From JAJEEA01 sp965116765 (GTDB lineage: Bacteria > Acidobacteriota > Vicinamibacteria > Vicinamibacterales > UBA8438): a stretch of 64,000 nt of DNA. This document shows positions 1-6,606 of this stretch, in pieces. The first letter of the stretch is position 1. The number at the start of each line of letters is the position of its first letter. The translations under genes and the position numbers were made by a program. Location: the NCBI GenBank assembly GCA_965116765.1, contig OZ220718.1:620001-684000 (forward strand), read 5' to 3'. The notes beneath the pieces are model-generated. The model saw nothing but the letters and a program-made list of their open reading frames with translations, did not search any database and was not told the DNA's origin.

Positions 1-1254
1 CTCAAGGACCAGGTCGAGACGCGCGACATGCCGACGACCTACGGCTCGGCGCTGTTCGACGGGTTCATGTCGGGGCGCGACGCCACCATCGTCACCCGGA
101 TGCGCGAGGCGGGGGCGATCATCCTCGCCAAGACGACCATGGGCGAGTTCGCGTCGCGCTACGTCGGGTCGGGCTTCGGCATCATCCGGAACCCCTACGA
201 CCCGACCCGCAACCCGAGCGGGTCGTCGGGGGGCAGCGGGGCCGGCGCCGCCGCCAACTTCGGCCTCGTCGCCATCGGCGAGGACACCGGCGGCTCCATT
301 CGGGGCCCGGCCGCGGTGCACGGCCTCGTCGGCCTGCGGCCCACCGTGCCCCTGGTCAGCCGCCACGGGATGATGCCCGCCAACCCCTCGAGCGACACGC
401 TGGGGCCGATGACGCGCACGGTGCGGGACGCCGCGATCCTGCTCGACGCGATCGCCGGCTACGACCCGAACGATCCGGTGACCGCCTACGCCGCCGGCCG
501 CACGCCGGACTCGTACGCGGACGGCCTCGACCCCGACGGCCTTCGCGGGGCCCGCATCGGGGTCGTCCGCGAGGCGATGGACGCCGAGACGGATCCGGAG
601 TCGGACGACTACCGGCAGGTGCGCCGGGTCGTGGACCGGGCCGTGGCGGACCTCCGGCGGCTCGGGGCGGAGCTGGTGGACCCGGTCGAGGTGCCGGGCC
701 TCGACGAGGCGCAGGCGACCTACGTCAGGAACAGCTTCGAGACGGAGGAGGCGACCGACGCCTACCTCGCCGAGCTGCCCGAGGTCCCGATGCGCTCGCT
801 GCGCGAGATCCTGCTGTCGGGGCGGGTCAACCCCTGGCGGGCCCGGGGGCTGATGAACGTGGTGGGCCGGTCGACCTCCGAGCAGGAGTACCTGCCGGTT
901 CTCCAGGCCCGGGAACGCCTGCGGCGTGCGGTGCTCGCGGTGCTGGCCGACCACGATCTCGATGCGCTGGTCTACGCGACCTTCGACCACCAGACGACGG
1001 TCATCGCCCCCGACGTCCTGACCAATCCGAACCCCGAGGACGGGTACGCCCGCGGGAACAACCGCTATCTCAGCCCGGTCATCGGCTTCCCGGCCCTGAC
1101 GGTGCCGGCCGGCCTGACCGACGACGGGCTGCCGGTGGGTCTCGAGCTGCTCGCCGGGCCCTTCGCCGAGGCGACGCTGCTGCGCCTGGGCTACGCCTAC
1201 GAGCAGGGCACCCACCGGCGGGAGCCCCCGCCGACGACCCCGGCGCTGGACTGA
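1..1254 (+). CDS. Amidase, amidase-signature family (5' end outside window)
   Basis: Hydrolyses an amide bond; substrate not determinable (GatA-like or general amidase). The frame is open from base 1 and the first residues (LKDQVETRDMPTT) match the conserved segment ahead of the amidase catalytic core, so the true start lies upstream. The Ser-cisSer-Lys triad is visible: lysine in AKTTMGEF (about residue 45 of the fragment), the Ser/Gly-rich GSSGGSGAG near 74, and the nucleophile serine in EDTGGSIRGPA near 97. The C-terminal part has GFPALTVPAG and GLPVGLELL, typical of the fold. No signal peptide can be judged because the N-terminus is missing. A hairpin repeat pair begins 17 bases after the stop. 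Confidence 0.9.
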   Translation, partial: LKDQVETRDMPTTYGSALFDGFMSGRDATIVTRMREAGAIILAKTTMGEFASRYVGSGFGIIRNPYDPTRNPSGSSGGSGAGAAANFGLVAIGEDTGGSIRGPAAVHGLVGLRPTVPLVSRHGMMPANPSSDTLGPMTRTVRDAAILLDAIAGYDPNDPVTAYAAGRTPDSYADGLDPDGLRGARIGVVREAMDAETDPESDDYRQVRRVVDRAVADLRRLGAELVDPVEVPGLDEAQATYVRNSFETEEATDAYLAELPEVPMRSLREILLSGRVNPWRARGLMNVVGRSTSEQEYLPVLQARERLRRAVLAVLADHDLDALVYATFDHQTTVIAPDVLTNPNPEDGYARGNNRYLSPVIGFPALTVPAGLTDDGLPVGLELLAGPFAEATLLRLGYAYEQGTHRREPPPTTPALD

Positions 1255-1270
1255 GAGGCGGCGGCGCCGC

Positions 1271-1350
1271 GGGTCTGCGCCGTGGAACGGGCCGACTCCT
1301 GGGGGGTCGGTCGGGCGCCCCCGCGGAGCCTCGGGCGACGATGGGCCGGC
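1271..1350 (+). repeat. Hairpin repeat copy 1a (diverged)
   Basis: Begins GGGTCTGCGCCGTGGAACGG and ends GGGCGACGATGGGCCGGC, following the order of the intact copy at 20788-20875: hairpin, GGTCGGTCGGGCG spacer, then the GCGGAGCC to GACGATGGGC arm. It lies 17 bases after the amidase stop. The 3' arm of the first hairpin is degenerate. Confidence 0.7.
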
Positions 1351-1354
1351 AAGA

Positions 1355-1437
1355 TGTCTGCGCCGTTGGAACGGGGCGGAGCTCCCGGAGGGGTCGGTCG
1401 GGTGCCCGGTGGAACTTCGGGCGACGATGGCGGGCTC
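1355..1437 (+). repeat. Hairpin repeat copy 1b (diverged)
   Basis: Second copy, head to tail with copy 1a. It starts TGTCTGCGCCGTTGGAACGG and ends GGGCGACGATGGCGGGCTC. The first hairpin has lost most of its pairing; the terminal arm is conserved. Confidence 0.65.
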
Positions 1438-1699
1438 AGGGCCGAGGCCCTCACGGGAGAGGGCGGGGCGGCGAGGGAGATACCCGTTGGCGAGGATGAG
1501 GCCGGGGGCGGCCGGGTGCTCGCCGAGCAGGGGGTTGTGGTCGGGGGTCATGGCACCGAGACGGCGTTCTGCGTGCGCGGGAGAGTCGCGGGTTGCTATA
1601 GTGCGGACGTGACGAGGCGGCGGGCGGGTCCCGGTCGAACGGCCGAAGGGGGCAGCCGGGTGGCGACGGCCTTCCGGCTGCGCATGGAGGGGAGACGAC

Positions 1700-3901
1700 A
1701 TGGGCGCTGAGAGATGCACGGCGGGTCTTTCCGGGCTGAGCCTGTTGGCGGCGGCGCTGCTCCTGGCGGGCGGTCCCGCCCCGGGGGTCCTGGCCGCCGG
1801 TGACGACATCGCGGGCACGGTGACGAGCGCGGCCGGCCCCGAGGCCGGCGTGTGGGTGATCGCCGAGACCGGCGACTTCGACACGTCGTTCCGAAAGACG
1901 GTGGTGACCGACGACGCCGGGCGCTTCCTCGTGCCCGACCTGCCGGACGCGAGCTACGAGGTCTGGGTGCGCGGCTACGGGCTGGTCGACTCCGAGAAGA
2001 CCTCCGCGCGGCCCGGCGACCAGCTCGACGTGACGGTGCGCGCCGCCGCGACCCCGCGCGAGGCGGCCGAGATCTACCCCGCCAACTACTGGTACTCGCT
2101 GCTCGAGGTGCCCCCGGCGAGCGACTTCCCGGGGACCGGCCCGCGCGGCAACGGCATCGGCACCGCCATGCGCACCCAGGCCGACTGGATCGACCGAATG
2201 AAGGACGGGTGCCAGCTCTGCCACCAGCTCGGCAACCACGCCACGCGCGAGATGCCCATGCTGGACCTCGACGACTTCGACTCGACCGCCGACGCCTGGA
2301 ATTACCGCATCCAGGCGGGCGGGGCGGGGCCGGCAATGGCGGCCGAGATCAACCGCATCGGCCGGCCGCGGGCGATTCGGCTCTACGCGGAGTGGACGGA
2401 CCGCATCCGCGCCGGCGAGGTGCCGCCGGCGCCGCCGCGGCCGCAGGGCGTCGAGCGCAACGTGGTCCTCACGTCGTGGGGCTGGGGGCACCCCCGCGGG
2501 ATGGTGCACGACAACGTCTCGACCGACAAGCGCGACCCCACGCTCTATCCGAACGGGCCGATCTACGGCGTGGGCGGGGCGGGGCTCGTCATCACCGACA
2601 TCGGCAACTACGAGTCGGTGCGCATGGACCTGCCGACCCGCATCGAGCGCCCCCGGCGCGCCACCTCCTACCAGGGTTCGTCGACGCGGGTACCGTCGCT
2701 CTACTGGGGCGACGAGCCGGCGGGGCTGGTGAGCCGGAGCGCCCACAACCCGATGATGGACGACCAGGGCCGCCTCTGGATCACCCAGGCGGTGCGGCCC
2801 AACGACGTGCCCGGCTGGTGCCTGGAGGGGTCGGACCACCCGTTCGCGCGGTACTACCCGATTCAGCACCGCGACGAGTCGCGCCAGGTGTCGTACTACG
2901 ACCCCGAGACCGGCGAGTTCGAGCTCATCGACACCTGCTTCTTCACCCACCACCTGCAGTTCGCCGACGACGCCGACGACACCCTGTGGCTGAGCGGCTC
3001 GACCGAGGCGGTGGGCTGGCTGAACACCCGGCTCTACGACGAGACCGGCGACGAGCGGGCCGCCCAGGGCTGGTGCCCGACCGTCATCGACACCAACGGC
3101 GACGGCGTCATCACCCGGCCCTGGAACGAGCCCGATCGGGACGGCGCGGTCGAGATCGACCCGGCGCGGGACACCCGCATCGGCAGCCTCGACAAGTTCC
3201 GGCGCGCCTACGGCATCATTCCCCACCCGGACGGCTCGGTCTGGATCACCCGGCGGTTCCCGGTGCCGGGGCAGCTCATCCGGATCGAGCGGGGCGACAA
3301 CCCGCCGGAGACCTGCAAGGCCGAGGTCTACGAGCCGCCCTACGATCCGGTCGGCGACCCCGATCTGTGGGGCTACGGCCCGCGCGGCATCGACGTCGAC
3401 CGCAACGGGCTCGTGTGGACGGCGCTGGGGGGCAGCGGCCACGTCGCCAGCTTCGACCGCGGCAAGTGCCAGGTGCTCGACGGCCCCGAGGCGACCGGTC
3501 AGCACTGCGTCGAGGGGTGGACCCTGTACCAGACGCCCGGACCGCGCATGAAGGGGACCGAGGGGTCGGCCAACGCCGACTACCACTACTACCACTGGGT
3601 CGACCAGTTCGACACCCTCGGCCTGGGCGCGAACGTGCCCATCACCACCGGCACCACCTCCGACGCCCTGCTCGCCCTGCTGCCGGGGACGGGGGAGTGG
3701 GTCACCATGCGGGTGCCCTATCCGCTCGGGTTCTACAGCCGCGGCCTCGACGGCCGCATCGACGACCCCGACGCGGGCTGGAAGGGCCGCGGGGTGTGGG
3801 CGAGCTTCAACACCGGCTCGACCTTCCACCTGGAGGGCGGCAAGGGGATGACGAGCGAGATCGTCCGGTTCCAGATTCGGCCGGACCCCCTCGCCGAGTA
3901 G
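1700..3901 (+). CDS. Secreted beta-propeller protein with regulatory-like N-domain and CxxCH motif
   Basis: 733 aa. An N-terminal signal peptide (LSLLAAALLLAGG, cleavage near LAAGD) is followed by a carboxypeptidase-regulatory-like or SpaA-like beta domain (residues about 35-115, GRFLVPDLPDASYEVWVRGYG). Next comes CQLCH near residue 171, a c-type heme-attachment signature, then a long virginiamycin-B-lyase-like beta-propeller (repeated G.VWITR, GLVWTALGG and similar blades) to about residue 700. It is probably periplasmic or extracellular. If the CxxCH is real, the ccm genes at 25-33 kb could haem-load it. The reaction is unknown; lyase activity should not be assumed from the propeller. A strong hairpin follows at 3915-3957. 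Confidence 0.75.
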   Translation: MGAERCTAGLSGLSLLAAALLLAGGPAPGVLAAGDDIAGTVTSAAGPEAGVWVIAETGDFDTSFRKTVVTDDAGRFLVPDLPDASYEVWVRGYGLVDSEKTSARPGDQLDVTVRAAATPREAAEIYPANYWYSLLEVPPASDFPGTGPRGNGIGTAMRTQADWIDRMKDGCQLCHQLGNHATREMPMLDLDDFDSTADAWNYRIQAGGAGPAMAAEINRIGRPRAIRLYAEWTDRIRAGEVPPAPPRPQGVERNVVLTSWGWGHPRGMVHDNVSTDKRDPTLYPNGPIYGVGGAGLVITDIGNYESVRMDLPTRIERPRRATSYQGSSTRVPSLYWGDEPAGLVSRSAHNPMMDDQGRLWITQAVRPNDVPGWCLEGSDHPFARYYPIQHRDESRQVSYYDPETGEFELIDTCFFTHHLQFADDADDTLWLSGSTEAVGWLNTRLYDETGDERAAQGWCPTVIDTNGDGVITRPWNEPDRDGAVEIDPARDTRIGSLDKFRRAYGIIPHPDGSVWITRRFPVPGQLIRIERGDNPPETCKAEVYEPPYDPVGDPDLWGYGPRGIDVDRNGLVWTALGGSGHVASFDRGKCQVLDGPEATGQHCVEGWTLYQTPGPRMKGTEGSANADYHYYHWVDQFDTLGLGANVPITTGTTSDALLALLPGTGEWVTMRVPYPLGFYSRGLDGRIDDPDAGWKGRGVWASFNTGSTFHLEGGKGMTSEIVRFQIRPDPLAE

Positions 3902-3914
3902 GGTGCGGAGCAGC

Positions 3915-3957
3915 GTTTCCCGGCGTGTCGTCGCGCGTGGCGACACGCCGGGGAAAC
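3915..3957 (+). terminator. Strong hairpin after the beta-propeller gene
   Basis: GTTTCCCGGCGTGTCG pairs with CGACACGCCGGGGAAAC across a 10-base loop (16 pairs, one bulged G). It sits 14 bases after the stop at 3901, between convergent genes, so it may serve both directions. There is no U-run, as is common in GC-rich genomes. Confidence 0.65.
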
Positions 3958-4002
3958 CGACGGTCCACCGTCGATGCGGCGGCAGGACGGGGGGAGTCTC
4001 CG

Positions 4003-4506
4003 CTACTGGCGGGTGAGCGTCAGGGTGCCGTTGTCCGTGACCGGCGGCACGCAGGACGTGTTGGTCGTCCAGGTTCCATCCAGCGTCGTCGCCGTGAAGG
4101 ACGTCACCGTCACGGAGAGGGCGCAACCCGGCGCGAAGTACTGGCGGAACACCTCGACGTCGTCGCGGAACCCGAAGGACAGCTCCGCCGTCGTGCCCGT
4201 CGCCGTTCCTGTCACCGGTCCGGACAGGTCGACCTCGGCGGGCGCCCCGAATCCGACCAGGATGGCGGGCATCGGCATCGACCAGTCTCCGGTCACCATG
4301 GTGCCGGTCTGAGTGAGCGTCGCGGTGACGGCGTCGGACACGATGAGGGTGCCCGTGGCCGACCCTGTCCAGGTGCCGCTGAGGGTGACCGGCTCGGGCT
4401 CTGGCTCGGGTTCGGTCGGGGCGGTGGGGCTCGCGTCCTGGCAGGCCGCCGCCAGCAGGGCGCCGCACAGAACGAGCGCCAAGCGGAAGTCGTTGCTCTT
4501 GAGCAT
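4003..4506 (-). CDS. Small lipoprotein, unknown function
   Basis: 167 aa from the ATG at 4506, chosen because it places the signal sequence (LALVLCGALLAAACQ) at the N-terminus. LLAAAC is a lipobox, so the mature protein starts at Cys and is anchored in a membrane. It is followed by a Pro/Glu linker (EPEPEPEPV) and a single beta-rich domain beginning LSGTWTGSATG and ending NGTLTLTRQ, the pattern of small lipocalin-like or calycin-like lipoproteins. It is convergent with the upstream propeller gene. No catalytic motif was recognised. Confidence 0.7.
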   Translation of the reverse strand: MLKSNDFRLALVLCGALLAAACQDASPTAPTEPEPEPEPVTLSGTWTGSATGTLIVSDAVTATLTQTGTMVTGDWSMPMPAILVGFGAPAEVDLSGPVTGTATGTTAELSFGFRDDVEVFRQYFAPGCALSVTVTSFTATTLDGTWTTNTSCVPPVTDNGTLTLTRQ

Positions 4507-4672
4507 GATTCGGTCCGATCTCTTCCAGGCGTCGACCCCTTGGCCGGAGGGGCCTTCCGGGTTCTCGCGACGGTCCATCGTCTCGATGGTCGCTGTGCGA
4601 CGTTTCGGCTGCGGGGGGCTTCGGCTGTAGCGGAGCTCGACTAAGACCGGGTCCGGACCGGCGTGGAGGGTG

Positions 4673-4748
4673 TGGTGCCGAGGGCCAGAATCGAACTGGC
4701 GACACCATGATTTTCAGTCATGTGCTCTACCGACTGAGCTACCTCGGC
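4673..4748 (-). tRNA. tRNA-Phe (anticodon GAA)
   Basis: The reverse complement folds as a standard tRNA: acceptor GCCGAGG pairing with CCTCGGC, D-arm TAGCTCAGTCGGTAGAGC, anticodon stem CATGA/TCATG with loop CTGAAAA (anticodon GAA), T-loop GTTCGATTC, discriminator A and encoded CCA (4673-4675). 76 nt including CCA. Confidence 0.97.
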
Positions 4749-4925
4749 ACTTCGGGGGTGCGACGCCGTGGACACCGTCTGGGGCGCGACCTGCGGAGAG
4801 CGACGCTCTACGGCATCCCCCACGATACCGCACACCGCAATTCCCGCGCAACCGGCTCCCCATCGCGACCGCGACGAGGCGAGCGGGCTGCCTGTGGCTG
4901 CCTGGGCAGTCCGTCATCGTTCTGT

Positions 4926-4931
4926 TATACT
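4926..4931 (+). promoter_or_regulatory. Possible -10 box giving a leaderless transcript
   Basis: TATACT lies only seven bases before the ATG at 4939, and TGGGCA at 4903-4908 is a weak -35 with 17-base spacing. A start site 6-7 bases after the box would fall at the ATG itself, and no Shine-Dalgarno is present. Inference from spacing only. Confidence 0.45.
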
Positions 4932-4938
4932 TGCGCCG

Positions 4939-5136
4939 ATGCTTCGCTCTGCCTTGGTCGTCTTCGTTCTCTTGCTCATTCTCGAGAGGCCGGCCGGCGC
5001 CTATCTCGACCCCGGGACCGGCAGCATGCTGCTGCAGGCGCTTCTCGGCGGGGTCGCCGCCGTCGGTGTCATCGCGAGGCTCTACTGGCATCGCATGACG
5101 GCCGTCTTCCAGAGAATCCAGCGTCCCAAACGCTGA
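4939..5136 (+). CDS. Small signal-peptide/membrane protein with YLDPGTGSM motif
   Basis: 65 aa. A hydrophobic N-terminus (LRSALVVFVLLLILE, cleavage likely near RPAGA) is followed by the motif YLDPGTGSMLLQALLGG, a second hydrophobic stretch (GGVAAVGVIARLYW) and a basic tail. I recognise the DPGTGSM small-protein type as a short protein often found near surface-polysaccharide and sulfatase genes, but know no function for it. It is followed at 5195 by a methyltransferase and at 6607 by a sulfatase-like protein on the same strand, so the three may act together. Confidence 0.75.
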   Translation: MLRSALVVFVLLLILERPAGAYLDPGTGSMLLQALLGGVAAVGVIARLYWHRMTAVFQRIQRPKR

Positions 5137-5194
5137 ACGCCGCGAGCCGGCGCCGAAGGTACCGGTGGCCCATCATCGGCTCGTTCAGCAGCAG

Positions 5195-6601
5195 ATGAGT
5201 GAACGAGAGCCATCCGTACGGTTCGACACCGGCTCGTTCCGCGACCCGGATTCCCGCATCTTTCTTCACAACGGAGCGGCATTCCGCTGCCTGACGGCCC
5301 GGGCCCTCGACGACTGGCAGCGGCTCGCCGCGACCCGCTTTCACGCTCGGTTCATGGCCGATCGCCGCCTGGTACCGACGCGTCTGGTGACCGACACCGG
5401 CCCGTTGCCGCCGCTTCCGCCCCGCTGGGTGGCGGTTCTCGAGCACGAGCTGCTGCCGATGGTGTCGTACCCGTACGAGTGGTCGTTCGGCATGCTCAAG
5501 GACGCCGCCCTGCTCCAGCTCGAGGTGACGCGTGCGGCCCTCGACGAAGACATGACCCTCAAGGACGCCACCGCCTTCAACATCCAGTGGTGGGGGGCGC
5601 GTCCCACCTTCATCGACATCGGATCGTTCACGTCGTACGTCGCGGGCGAGCCCTGGGCCGGCTACCGGCAGTTCTGCGAGACGTTTCTCTATCCGCTCCT
5701 GCTGCAGGCGTACCGCAACGTGCCGTTCCATCCCTGGCTGCGCGGAAGCCTCGAGGGGATTACGGCGGAGCAGTGCCGGGCGTTGCTGTCCGGCCGCGAC
5801 CTCCTGCGGCGCGGCGTGCTGGCGCACGTCTACCTCCAGGCGAAGGTGCAGGCGCGCTACGAGGACGCGCCGGGGGACGTTCGACAGGAGCTGCGCGACG
5901 CCGGCTTCGGCGCGGCGCTCATCAAGCACAACATCGACCGTCTGCGCAAGACGGTGGAGCGGCTGCGCTGGGAGCCGCGGCGGTCGACGTGGTCGGAGTA
6001 TCAGCGGGAACACTCCTACGACGACGCCGATCTGCAGCGCAAGGTCGCTTTCGTCGAAGCAGTCCTGGCCCGGCGGCGCTGGCCGCTGGTCTGGGACCTC
6101 GGGTGCAACACCGGCAGCTATTCCCGTCTGGCGGCCGAGCATGCGGACTGCGTCCTCGCTCTCGACGCCGATCAGGTCGTCGTCGAGCGCCTGTACCGGA
6201 CGCTCAGTGCCCGTGGACCGGGGAACGTCCTGCCGCTCGTGGCCGACCTCGCCGACCCGTCACCCGGCCTGGGGTGGCGCGGGCGCGAACGACGGCCGCT
6301 CGAGGACCGCGGCGCACCGGCGCTCATTCTCTGTCTGGCGCTGGTGCACCACCTCGTGATCGGCCGGAACATCCCGCTGGACGGGTTCGTGGACTGGCTC
6401 GCGCAGTTCGGCGCCGAGGTGGTCCTGGAGTTCGTCGGACGCGACGACCCGATGGTGGATCGGTTGCTCCGCAATCGCCGGGATCAGGAAATCGACTATT
6501 CCGAGGCCGCGGTCGCCGCCGCGCTGGAGCGGCGTTTCGGCGACGTCAGCCACGAGACGCTGGCCTCGGGCACCCGTACTCTGTATCACTGCCGGCCCTG
6601 A
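5195..6601 (+). CDS. Class I SAM-dependent methyltransferase with a long N-terminal domain
   Basis: 468 aa from the ATG at 5195 (an upstream in-frame start at 5165 is possible but adds unconserved residues). Residues 1 to about 270 form an uncharacterised domain with LEHELLPMVSYPYEWSFGML and TFIDIGSF. The C-terminal half is a Rossmann methyltransferase: motif I WDLGCNTGSYSRLA near residue 300, acidic CVLALDADQ for SAM ribose binding, then LILCLALVHHLVI. It probably methylates a glycan, lipid or protein side chain; the substrate is unknown. The stop at 6601 is five bases before the next gene, suggesting co-transcription. Confidence 0.8.
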   Translation: MSEREPSVRFDTGSFRDPDSRIFLHNGAAFRCLTARALDDWQRLAATRFHARFMADRRLVPTRLVTDTGPLPPLPPRWVAVLEHELLPMVSYPYEWSFGMLKDAALLQLEVTRAALDEDMTLKDATAFNIQWWGARPTFIDIGSFTSYVAGEPWAGYRQFCETFLYPLLLQAYRNVPFHPWLRGSLEGITAEQCRALLSGRDLLRRGVLAHVYLQAKVQARYEDAPGDVRQELRDAGFGAALIKHNIDRLRKTVERLRWEPRRSTWSEYQREHSYDDADLQRKVAFVEAVLARRRWPLVWDLGCNTGSYSRLAAEHADCVLALDADQVVVERLYRTLSARGPGNVLPLVADLADPSPGLGWRGRERRPLEDRGAPALILCLALVHHLVIGRNIPLDGFVDWLAQFGAEVVLEFVGRDDPMVDRLLRNRRDQEIDYSEAAVAAALERRFGDVSHETLASGTRTLYHCRP

Positions 6602-6606
6602 AGCGG

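Larger units (their letters stand above)
1255..1699. other. Intergenic region with tandem repeat copies and a possible -10 box
   Basis: No convincing gene. It holds two diverged head-to-tail copies of the 88-bp hairpin repeat family (1271-1350 and 1355-1437). TATAGT at 1597-1602 is a possible -10 element for the gene starting at 1700, but no good -35 is seen 16-18 bases upstream, so it is only a candidate. The open frames crossing this stretch have the biased composition expected of GC-rich noncoding DNA. Confidence 0.5.

Noticed and set aside
1451..4708. Very long open frame opposite the propeller gene
   Set aside because: It is the antisense shadow of a well-conserved coding gene, with Arg/Pro/His-rich sequence typical of GC-rich noncoding frames.
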